In this document: positions 32,143-39,181 of the stretch, piece after piece
Layout of the letters: each line of letters starts with the position of its first letter
Numbering within the stretch: position 1 is the first letter of the stretch
Assembly (NCBI GenBank): GCA_016201735.1
Contig: JACQCH010000061.1
Location: 1 to 39,181 of the forward strand
DNA: 39,181 nucleotides
Direction of reading: 5' to 3'
Source: Candidatus Omnitrophota bacterium
GTDB lineage: Bacteria > Omnitrophota > Gorgyraeia > 1-14-0-20-64-10
Notes under the pieces: model-generated
Seen by the model: only the letters and a program-made list of their open reading frames with translations
Databases searched by the model: none
Told to the model about the DNA's origin: nothing
Translations under genes and position numbers: made by a program

Positions 32143-33129
32143 ATGGCAATTCGTCAGCGTTACCCGTGTCCTGTCTGTGGAACATTCCTAAGCAAGGAGA
32201 AATTTCTAGCCGCATCAAGAGCAACGAAGAAAGTGGAAGCCCACATCGAACATCTGGAGCAGGAACTCAAACGAAGCCAACAGCAATCAAAAATCCGTGA
32301 GCGAGAGGCGGCCGAACATGCCCGCCAAGCCGCTCGAAAAAGAAATCAACAAGAGGTTCACAGGCTGAAGAAGACGAACGAAAAACTTTATGAAACCATT
32401 CGTCACCTAAGGGAGGGTAAGACCGCCCAGGAAATTGGTTTGGCAGATGAGCACCAGCTATTCAAGGCCCTCCAAAGGCACTTTCCGGGAGACCAAATTA
32501 TACACACTGGCAAGAATGGTGATGTATTGCATGAGGTAAGGTTCGAGAAGAGAATAGTGGGACGGATCGTGTATGAGTGTAAGCACTATTCCGACATCCC
32601 GCGTTCGCACATCCGACAAGCCTATCAGGCCATGGAAACTCATCGGGCGGATGAAGCTGTGTTGGTGACGACCGGAAAAAGGCGGTGGTATGACGGATTT
32701 GGCACTATTCAAGGCGTCAGGGTTGTCGGTCCATACGGCGTCATTCCGCTGGTTGAGGTCCTGCGCCACGGGCTTTTAGAACTCGCCAAGGAACGCCACT
32801 CCCGGAAACAACGAGCCATCCTTGCCCGGCGCCTCAACAACTACCTCAACAGCCAAGAGTTTAAAGGCCCGCTCCGGGATGTAATAGAGCGTACAAGAGA
32901 ACTGGGGCGTTTATGGGTGGAGGAACTGAAAGAGCATCGCTCCAAATGGCAGGAACGACTGAAACACTACCAGTGGGTCCATTGGGATGCCGGGACGATC
33001 CACTTTGCGGTAGACCGAGTTTTTCATGGGGCGGAACCAGCTTCGCTTCCACCACCTAGAAAAGTCAGCCTTCCGCTTCTTGAAGAGGGATGTCTGCCTC
33101 TTTCCTTAGGCATAAAAGCGACTGGGTAA
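32143..33129 (+). CDS. PD-(D/E)XK nuclease-like protein (DUF2130-like)
   Basis: The 328-residue product starts with a Cys pair (YPCPVCGTFL), then a long charged coiled coil (about 28-95), then a nuclease-type fold. GDVLHEV supplies the catalytic Asp (D127) and IVYECKHY the E-x-K (E145, K147), followed by HIRQAYQAMETHRADEAVLVTTG, the pattern of DUF2130 and related restriction-like domains. It is preceded by AGGAGA. It and the next gene are the only clear plus-strand genes of the element. A defence or DNA-processing role is inferred; no activity can be assigned. The end after residue 290 is not conserved-looking. Confidence 0.75.
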   Translation: MAIRQRYPCPVCGTFLSKEKFLAASRATKKVEAHIEHLEQELKRSQQQSKIREREAAEHARQAARKRNQQEVHRLKKTNEKLYETIRHLREGKTAQEIGLADEHQLFKALQRHFPGDQIIHTGKNGDVLHEVRFEKRIVGRIVYECKHYSDIPRSHIRQAYQAMETHRADEAVLVTTGKRRWYDGFGTIQGVRVVGPYGVIPLVEVLRHGLLELAKERHSRKQRAILARRLNNYLNSQEFKGPLRDVIERTRELGRLWVEELKEHRSKWQERLKHYQWVHWDAGTIHFAVDRVFHGAEPASLPPPRKVSLPLLEEGCLPLSLGIKATG

Positions 33130-33268
33130 ACCATTGAGAACACTATGGAGAGATGTGCTGGGATGCCTCGGCGGTCCGGCGCAACGTCGAGCGAATTCTC
33201 CTTGGGCAGGGGCCTCAAGTGATTGGGAAAACGAAACCCGAGCGGTTGCAACCTGAGAGGGATTGACG

Positions 33269-33790
33269 ATGCGAAACGGAGAAAAGGGAGAACTCGTTAA
33301 GTTGCTTTACGGGCAGGAGCTAAGGTTCTTCGCATTCGGAGAGGAAATGGAACCTCGTAAGGGGCACGACTTACGGCTTTTGGCTTATGAGGTTCTCACT
33401 GATTTGCCCAAGGAGGTTCGTGAATGGGTAGTCCAATCAATTTGCTTTATCGAACTGTGGGGCCATGGTGGCGAATTTCCCCCGAGTCTACTGCGGAGAA
33501 TGCGTTGGGAGAAAAATGGAAAGGGCAGCTCGAATTCTCGCTTCATTGCTTTGTCGAGTAGGCTGAGGCGGGAGCCGGAGGCAGTGGCAAAGTTCGTGAT
33601 TGCCCATGAGATTGCCCACGTGTGGTTGAAACACGATCCGGTAGTTAAAACCCCAGAGGATGAACGGCAGGCTGACGCACAAGCGGCAAAATGGGGATTC
33701 CCGCCCTCTAAGGAGCGCGTCCGCTATGTCGAAGAGGGGAGGCGCAGAACAGAACGGACTAGACGAGCGCCGAGACTCCCCCGGCGGTAG
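33269..33790 (+). CDS. ImmA/IrrE-like zinc metallopeptidase
   Basis: From ATG 33269 (GAGAGG upstream; an in-frame TTG two codons earlier) the protein has 173 residues. The zincin motif HEIAHVWLKH lies at about 113-122, and ERQADAQAAKWGF downstream supplies the third Glu ligand, the pattern of the ImmA/IrrE and related DUF955-like peptidases. There is no N-terminal signal. The C-terminus is very basic. Peptidases of this type cleave XRE repressors of integrative elements, and this element has such a regulator at 30775-30996, so it is a candidate inducer. Pairing with the nuclease gene, 139 bases upstream, could also indicate a toxin or defence role. Confidence 0.75.
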   Translation: MRNGEKGELVKLLYGQELRFFAFGEEMEPRKGHDLRLLAYEVLTDLPKEVREWVVQSICFIELWGHGGEFPPSLLRRMRWEKNGKGSSNSRFIALSSRLRREPEAVAKFVIAHEIAHVWLKHDPVVKTPEDERQADAQAAKWGFPPSKERVRYVEEGRRRTERTRRAPRLPRR

Positions 33791-33949
33791 GAGTTCAAAA
33801 ATCTACTCAAAAACCACTCACCTGAGTGACTGTATTTAAAAAGCTTATGGCATCAGCCCTGCCTGTTCCAAAAAGAAATGATTTTGAACTCTATTTATCT
33901 GGCATGGCTGCTTGGCTGATTATGGAGAAGGATATGAAGAGCAGAATGA
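33791..33949. other. Right border region of the element, no clear gene
   Basis: This AT-rich stretch holds a short inverted repeat CACTCA/TGAGTG near 33816-33829 followed by an AT-rich run, which could end the plus-strand peptidase transcript. A 36-codon open frame starts at ATG 33847 but has no ribosome-binding site. ATTTATCTGGCA at 33893-33904 nearly repeats ATTCATCTGGCA at 22574-22585, at the integrase stop codon, and is a weak candidate for the right attachment site. Confidence 0.35.
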
Positions 33950-34045
33950 AGTGATTCTCCACGGTCTGAAGCCCGTGGCTTCTGATTCCGGAATTGCGAC
34001 TACGCTCCATCCCCGCACTAAAGTGCGGCGTTTTGCGTGCGAATA
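33950..34045 (-). mobile_element. Orphan IS200/IS605-like end (omega-RNA-like hairpins)
   Basis: Read on the minus strand, a hairpin CCGCACT/AGTGCGG (34028-34013) followed by GGGATG, then an AATTCCGGAATC stretch, and a second hairpin CCACGG/CCGTGG (33978-33959) followed by AGAATCAC. This succession of stems resembles the right end of IS200/IS605-family elements, where the tnpB 3' end, its guide-RNA scaffold and the terminal hairpin coincide. No tnpA or tnpB frame is present, so this would be a remnant or a non-autonomous end. Identification is by resemblance only. Confidence 0.4.
34013..34028 (+). terminator. Hairpin between the giant gene and the element
   Basis: CCGCACT, two A, AGTGCGG, then CGTTTT on the plus strand. 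It could terminate rightward transcription out of the element. In the leftward direction no T-run follows, but the stem lies 33 bases after the giant gene's stop codon and may still protect its 3' end. Confidence 0.45.
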
Positions 34046-34060
34046 AACAGGTACAGATCC

Positions 34061-37000
34061 TTACAGATACCCAGCCAAAGTGTCCCAGCTGTCTTTGGCA
34101 CTCTGAAATAATCCTGATTCGAATAGGGCCACCAAGTCCTGCCCAGCCCGGAGGGCTTCCAATATCATCCGCAAAGTCGCTGGAGCAACATACTCGATCT
34201 TCCCTTGAAAGCTGCTCAATGTCTGGCTGATTTGTGACGGTTGCCGACCAGAGAGAACCTGGATTCCAACACCGGGAACAATTCCAGAGATCACACGCCT
34301 TATGGCCGTTTCAAACCGCTCTGCTTCTGTCCTTCCGGGCATCTCATCCAAAGAAATCACTCTGGCGCCACTGACCCTACCTGCTAATGACTCCGCTGCA
34401 AGCAGGTCTGAATAGGATCGGACAATTGCTACGGTTCCCCTGGGCAGATAGGGCGAGAGAGCTGCCCTTTCAGGACTTGGATTTCCCCGTTCATCTGTCG
34501 TCGTATCCACAATCGTTAAAACAGACCGATCCTGGTCTGCCCCCACGGGGAAAGTGGTGTTTCTAAAAGGACTCAACACACGCATTAGACTTGTTACCAG
34601 CCCCACCACCTTGCCAGTTACTACCTGCTCTTCCAATTCAATAAACCGCATCGGCAACACTCCTTGCTGAGCAGATAGCACCTGAACCGATGGCAAGGAT
34701 ACAAGCTGTTCCTCCAAGCCGGATTTCTTCTGTATTTGGGAGATAGCCTCTTGGATGGTTTCACGAATGGTAAAATCCTTTTCGCGCTCTAGAGCCCGAT
34801 TCAAATGAGGCAGTGCCTCTTTTGCCTCTGGTCCAATCCTCCCTAAAGCCATTGCGCTCGTTTCTCGTACAACCGGCACATCGTCTTGCAAAACCTTGAT
34901 CAAAGCTGGGACCGCTTCCTTCGCCTGCGGCCCAATCCGACTCAGAGATTCCCCTGCAGTCCTGCGGACATGGGGGTTAGCACTCACCAGAGCAGCCGTG
35001 TATTCCCTCACCAATTGGGGTGTTGGTTTGCGTGGCCGAGACCAGAATCCTTCCGGCCAAGGCTGAAGGATGCCATGGCCTACTAACTTCCAGACAACCG
35101 CACGAAAATAATCCGTGTCGGTACTAAACCCAGGGGCATTCTCCCTTGCCCACTCCTTCACCCATTTTGTAAAGCCGTCAGGATCAAGCCGCTTCTGTCT
35201 GACCTCCTTCTCGGATCGCTCGATCTGCTTCAGCAGATTCTCGTAAATCTGGTATTCCTTCCACCCGGCCTCCGACGTCCAAAAGGAATGCTTCAAACGA
35301 CTACGGTACGGGACCCGGTAAGACATTTCGTATTTACGAAACGTGGGACCCGAAAAGCTAGGTGAAGTCTCAAAGAAATGCTTCAAGTTGGACAGAAGAT
35401 TATCGTAAATCGGCCGCTCACGATCTTCTGGAAGTACCCCATAAAACACTCCAAAGAAGTGCTCGATTACACCCTGATCGTTTCTCTGGAGTGGATCTTC
35501 CGGTACCACATAATCGTAATAAGGCCTCACCATGTTGTAGGGTAACGCCAGCATAGGAGACACAACCAGTATGTGTGAAATCCGAAAGATAAGCTGTGCG
35601 TCTTCCCGTACAGGCAATTGAGAGAACGCAAAACGGTACATAGCTCTAGATCCTGCTGGGCCGATTTGATCGCCAGTATTCCACAAAGAGAGTACCGATA
35701 CCTTTTCTCTATCATGTCGCCTCAACCAATCTCCCACCTTCTTCATGCCTTCTATGTCTGTTAGGCTCATGGTGATTCCGGCGATCAACCTTCCTTCCGT
35801 CCTTCTAAAGTGGGCTCTTAAACGCTTGTAGTGCCCCTCATCCGATAACCAGCTGCCGAGCGGGTAATGAAACCAGGAAGCCCGAGCATGATTTTCCAGA
35901 AAATTGATAAACCCCTGACGTGGCAAGTCGTCTTCAGTAAGACCTGGATTCAAGAGCCTATCCGGACGCAAGAAACGATCGATCTCTTCCCTTGCTTTAC
36001 CTTTTATCTCATCGAACTGTTGCTCGTTCTTAAACCGTCCCAAGCGTTGCAACCGAGCAAAGACCTCACCCTCTAAAACCTTAAGGACCTGCTCCTGGTA
36101 CCAGGCTGTCCGTTTTTCTAGCGGAACACGTTCTGTTATTTCTCGGAGAGTAGCTTTCAGGTAAGCTTCAAGCTCCATACCCTTAACTGCTTTTGGCTCA
36201 AGCAGCCGGTTGACGTCTCCATCGCTCAGCTCAACACCAAGAAGCACTGAAAGAAACTCACGCCGTGTTTCTGCGCGCCCAACGAGATTTGCAAAGAGTG
36301 GGAGTGCGACTTCCGTCACAAGAGGGTTTTCATGAACAACGACAACCGTCGAAGAATTAGCCACGGCCGCTAATCCGAGGTCTTGCTGGAAGCTATTCCC
36401 CAATAATGTCCCACCACGATTTTTAATGAGCGGATAGACACCTTCAATACCAGAGTCTCCCTGGAATAAAGGAAGCTCGTCAAATTTCTCCCACGACCCA
36501 GTCGATAATTCATGAAGATCCCGAAAGTAAGAGTCCAGCAAATGCGGTGGCGCAGGTTTCATGGGGACGGGCTCGCGACCAACTGGAATTTCAGGAGCTA
36601 TTTGTTGAGCGGGTGGAACCGCCGGAGGAGCCTTATCCTGTCTGGTAAGCTGATAGGCACCATAAATGCCACCACCAACGACGACTGCTCCAACTGCCCA
36701 TTTGACGAGACGGCTTGTAGTACCTTTGCCCGATTCCTCGAACCTGCCGGCCGCTCCGGGAGCGCCGCTCACGTCTCGGCTCTTGCGCCACTCTTCTACA
36801 TATCCAACTGTTTCCCTAAGATGATGCCGGGTACCTATTAAAATTGTAGAGGCTGGTTGATCCAAGAGTGTCTTGAATATCTCTTGAGGAGGACGCTGGT
36901 CTCCTCTTCGGATGGGTGAGTTGAGGACTACCGCTAACCCTTGCTTACGCAGTTCATCAGCCAACTCTGGTCGCTTTAGGAAAAGGGGCGCAGGCATTTG

Positions 37001-39181
37001 GACGACATCGAGATCTTGAAGCAGCCGATCCTGAATCGCCGTACTTAGAACGTTCTCATCCGAGATAGAAGCACCAATAGCATGGATACCACCATATCTC
37101 TCCAGTTTCATCAGACGCATCTCCTCCATGACTTCACGATCCTTGAGAACCCCTACCGTCGTGCCATGGATGTACAAGAGATCAACCTTTCCAAGTCGAG
37201 AAAGACTCCGAGCCACAGATGCTCGGAGATTCTGAAGGGAATGATCGAGCCGCGAAGTCCCGCTGGCCACGTCAAACTCCTCCCCCCATTTCGTCGCAAC
37301 GAAAGCGTAAGGAACCCGAGCAGGATGTTCCCGGAGATACTGGCCGATCCGTTCCTCACTGAATCCATAGGCAGCCGCTATGTCAATCATGACCACTCCT
37401 TCCTGATTCCCCATTCGAGCGAATGCCTCATCAAGATAAGCCCGGATCTCCTCCGTTGTTGGCTCTACATATGAAGCGTTACCAGGTGGCCATTGTCTCC
37501 CGAACCAAATGGTCCCAACGCCCAACACAAAGAATTTCAGGCCGGTCTTCCCAAAATCCCGAACGACCCCACGCTCCTCCTCTGCCCCGGCACGGATCAT
37601 CGGCTCCATAAGCTTAAAGAGGGTGTCTCGCATCTGCACAATGGCGGGGTGCTCGGAAAGGATCCCCCCGTCTTCACTGAGATGAGGGAATATACCTCCC
37701 TCTGTGGGAAGGTTTAAATTGGTCGACATTCGATCCCTCACTTTCCTGCGGATCTCGGCCACCGGCATCGTCTTGACCTTCACAAAGAGGTCTACCTCTG
37801 CCTCCCCCACGGTGGAATCCACGGTCAGGGCCTTCATGACCTGTTGCCGCACAAAGCGACCCGCCCAGTGATGAAGCCTGTCCGAGGGATTTGCGGCTGC
37901 TTCCAGAACAGCGGTGGTAGCCTCGAGCATTCCTCGTGGTGAATCTGCAAAGATGAGGTGACGAAAATAAGCCGCTACCTCAGGAATGTCGTTTTCTATG
38001 TTATCTGGAGGATCTTGGCGGATAAAACTCTCTAGGTCTGAGTTCGGAATGACAGCCTGTCGAACCGCCTCTTCACCTTCTCCAAACTCCTCAAAGACAA
38101 CAGCATCTGCTGCATGACCCAACTCTTCATGAAGGAGCTCTCGGAGATACCTTTGATAGAAAGCGCTCACCGACCCAATAGGGTGCCCTGCTTTTTTCCA
38201 CCACCTGATCCCATTTTGGACCGTCCGATGTATCTCTCCAACATCGAGAATCAGCACCCCCTTCACATGACTATAGGCCGTGGTAAGCCCTTCCGGCCAG
38301 ACGACCAGAAGGATCTCCTTTCCTCCCGCTTGGATGCGCCACCAAGCCGCTGGAGGACCAAAAATGAGCTCGTGACGGCCCCCTTCGATCCTGAGAAAAA
38401 CCCACACACCGCCGTAAGGAAGGAAAAGTTGGGGATTAAGGAACTCATCCAGGTTGATGATCCTGCCTTCCCATTGCTGCCGGTCTTGCGTGTACGCAAC
38501 GGTCTCTTTCACTTGCCGCAGGCGGCTGAGAATATCAGAGGTCAGTCCCTTGTCGGAAGCTGGCTCAATGGTGGGCAGGACCTCCTCAGCGGAGTGGATC
38601 CATTTATCCAAACGATCCAAAGCCAGAGATTTCGCCGCTGTTTCATCCTTCTCTGTAAGGATCTTGGCTAACAGGTCCTGATACTGAGCCGCCAGCTCCA
38701 CGACGGCTTCCACCGTCTGCTGCGTTCCAGGTAGAGGTTGACTTGGTTGTGTCTCACCTTCGAGTCGTTGCTCTTTCGTTCGTTTTTTCAGCGGAATGTT
38801 CCGCTTAGCTTCTTCTTGCTGTCGCCAATGCGTCTTAGCTCGTTGCACGGCACCCAGAATAACGCCCGCCGTGCTGTCGAGCTTCCTCTTCTCCACCTGT
38901 CCCCGGATTGCCCTTTTCGCGTCGCCTAAGGTCTCCGTCCTCTCGAGAACCTCCCAGTGTCTCTCGGTCAGCTTCTCCGCCAACTGAGGACGAACCTGCG
39001 TAAGCTCTTCCTGAATCATCTCTCTCAATGACTTTTCCTCCATTCCCGCAGAGATTGTGGCAAGCGTGTGGCTGACTGTCGTCGACGAAGAAGGGGCGGA
39101 ATTCGTCAGGGCGTCGACCAGTTGTCCCTTGATCTGATCGGATTCCTCAAGACCCGTCTGACGCAGGGCAAAGGCAGGGTA
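34061..39181 (-). CDS. Giant mosaic protein with aldo/keto-reductase domain, N-terminus outside window
   Basis: No stop codon interrupts this frame between 34061 and the right edge, so the start lies outside; at least 1,706 residues are encoded. Counting from the first in-window ATG (39043), residues 500-750 are an aldo/keto reductase with IDIAAAYGFSEERIGQYL, VATKWG and DLLYIHG, keeping the complete tetrad D554, Y559, K585 and H626. A membrane segment lies at about 779-799, then a Pro-rich linker, a long helical region without recognised family, HEAT-like repeats at about 1343-1440 (VRRTAGESLSRIGPQAKEAVPALI) and a C-terminal domain with alternating strands and helices. Such multi-domain giants are known from Omnitrophota. 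The reductase may be an enzyme fused for localisation. Substrate and role are unknown. Confidence 0.85.
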   Translation of the reverse strand, partial: YPAFALRQTGLEESDQIKGQLVDALTNSAPSSSTTVSHTLATISAGMEEKSLREMIQEELTQVRPQLAEKLTERHWEVLERTETLGDAKRAIRGQVEKRKLDSTAGVILGAVQRAKTHWRQQEEAKRNIPLKKRTKEQRLEGETQPSQPLPGTQQTVEAVVELAAQYQDLLAKILTEKDETAAKSLALDRLDKWIHSAEEVLPTIEPASDKGLTSDILSRLRQVKETVAYTQDRQQWEGRIINLDEFLNPQLFLPYGGVWVFLRIEGGRHELIFGPPAAWWRIQAGGKEILLVVWPEGLTTAYSHVKGVLILDVGEIHRTVQNGIRWWKKAGHPIGSVSAFYQRYLRELLHEELGHAADAVVFEEFGEGEEAVRQAVIPNSDLESFIRQDPPDNIENDIPEVAAYFRHLIFADSPRGMLEATTAVLEAAANPSDRLHHWAGRFVRQQVMKALTVDSTVGEAEVDLFVKVKTMPVAEIRRKVRDRMSTNLNLPTEGGIFPHLSEDGGILSEHPAIVQMRDTLFKLMEPMIRAGAEEERGVVRDFGKTGLKFFVLGVGTIWFGRQWPPGNASYVEPTTEEIRAYLDEAFARMGNQEGVVMIDIAAAYGFSEERIGQYLREHPARVPYAFVATKWGEEFDVASGTSRLDHSLQNLRASVARSLSRLGKVDLLYIHGTTVGVLKDREVMEEMRLMKLERYGGIHAIGASISDENVLSTAIQDRLLQDLDVVQMPAPLFLKRPELADELRKQGLAVVLNSPIRRGDQRPPQEIFKTLLDQPASTILIGTRHHLRETVGYVEEWRKSRDVSGAPGAAGRFEESGKGTTSRLVKWAVGAVVVGGGIYGAYQLTRQDKAPPAVPPAQQIAPEIPVGREPVPMKPAPPHLLDSYFRDLHELSTGSWEKFDELPLFQGDSGIEGVYPLIKNRGGTLLGNSFQQDLGLAAVANSSTVVVVHENPLVTEVALPLFANLVGRAETRREFLSVLLGVELSDGDVNRLLEPKAVKGMELEAYLKATLREITERVPLEKRTAWYQEQVLKVLEGEVFARLQRLGRFKNEQQFDEIKGKAREEIDRFLRPDRLLNPGLTEDDLPRQGFINFLENHARASWFHYPLGSWLSDEGHYKRLRAHFRRTEGRLIAGITMSLTDIEGMKKVGDWLRRHDREKVSVLSLWNTGDQIGPAGSRAMYRFAFSQLPVREDAQLIFRISHILVVSPMLALPYNMVRPYYDYVVPEDPLQRNDQGVIEHFFGVFYGVLPEDRERPIYDNLLSNLKHFFETSPSFSGPTFRKYEMSYRVPYRSRLKHSFWTSEAGWKEYQIYENLLKQIERSEKEVRQKRLDPDGFTKWVKEWARENAPGFSTDTDYFRAVVWKLVGHGILQPWPEGFWSRPRKPTPQLVREYTAALVSANPHVRRTAGESLSRIGPQAKEAVPALIKVLQDDVPVVRETSAMALGRIGPEAKEALPHLNRALEREKDFTIRETIQEAISQIQKKSGLEEQLVSLPSVQVLSAQQGVLPMRFIELEEQVVTGKVVGLVTSLMRVLSPFRNTTFPVGADQDRSVLTIVDTTTDERGNPSPERAALSPYLPRGTVAIVRSYSDLLAAESLAGRVSGARVISLDEMPGRTEAERFETAIRRVISGIVPGVGIQVLSGRQPSQISQTLSSFQGKIEYVAPATLRMILEALRAGQDLVALFESGLFQSAKDSWDTLAGYL

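Noticed and set aside
33847-33954. A 36-codon open frame in the right border region
   Set aside because: No ribosome-binding site, no recognisable motif and a length easily reached by chance.
1-39181. CRISPR array, tRNA or rRNA genes
   Set aside because: No regularly spaced repeat array, cloverleaf or rRNA-like stretch was noticed on reading the window; a tRNA target for the integrase was sought and not found.

Overview
The window looks like chromosomal DNA of a Gram-negative (diderm) bacterium, because it carries lptD and a typical bacterial heat-shock operon. Most of it is GC-rich. The in-frame palindromic repeats and the very large mosaic protein at the right edge recall poorly cultured lineages such as Omnitrophota, NC10 or Nitrospirota. 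That placement is a guess from style; no marker here fixes it. Nearly every gene lies on the minus strand, so transcription runs from right to left.

Right edge (about 34.06-39.18 kb): the 3' part of a giant gene that is open to the window edge. It encodes at least 1,706 residues, with an intact aldo/keto-reductase domain, one membrane segment and HEAT-like repeats. Just downstream (about 33.95-34.05 kb) are two hairpins that resemble an orphan IS200/IS605-type end.

22.58-33.8 kb: an integrated mobile element of about 11 kb. From right to left it has an ImmA/IrrE-like peptidase and a PD-(D/E)XK nuclease (both plus strand), a DUF6499-like gene, an XRE regulator, a zinc-finger protein, a primase-polymerase/helicase, a hypothetical gene, a helix-turn-helix protein, a DNA methyltransferase, a resolvase, a small unknown gene, a MerR/excisionase-like protein and a large serine recombinase. 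The recombinase gene overlaps the first codons of miaB, so the left junction lies at or near the miaB start.

11.1-22.6 kb: housekeeping genes in order miaB, a SPOR-domain protein, miaA and hflX. Then a vegetative promoter and a CIRCE operator control hrcA-grpE-dnaK-dnaJ-fmdB-like-DUF1015-accD. The hrcA-grpE gap can fold so that the grpE ribosome-binding site pairs perfectly, over 18 nt, with the sequence just after the hrcA stop codon.

3.5-11.1 kb: a new promoter at the end of accD and a GC-rich leader of about 300 nt precede ugpC, two membrane GGDEF proteins, a ROK sugar kinase, lptD and a small membrane protein. The genes overlap or nearly touch.

1-3.4 kb: a visibly AT-richer cluster with its own promoter. 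It encodes a small HTH protein, a SRPBCC (START-like) protein, a homologue of cyanobacterial acyl-ACP reductase with the catalytic cysteine position kept, and a 7TM-GAF sensor kinase cut by the left edge.

Small palindromic repeats are built into reading frames at several places: grpE, miaB twice, the rok/lptD junction and the start of the SPOR gene. In lptD and the SPOR gene the likely start codon lies in the repeat end. No tRNA, rRNA or CRISPR array was seen.
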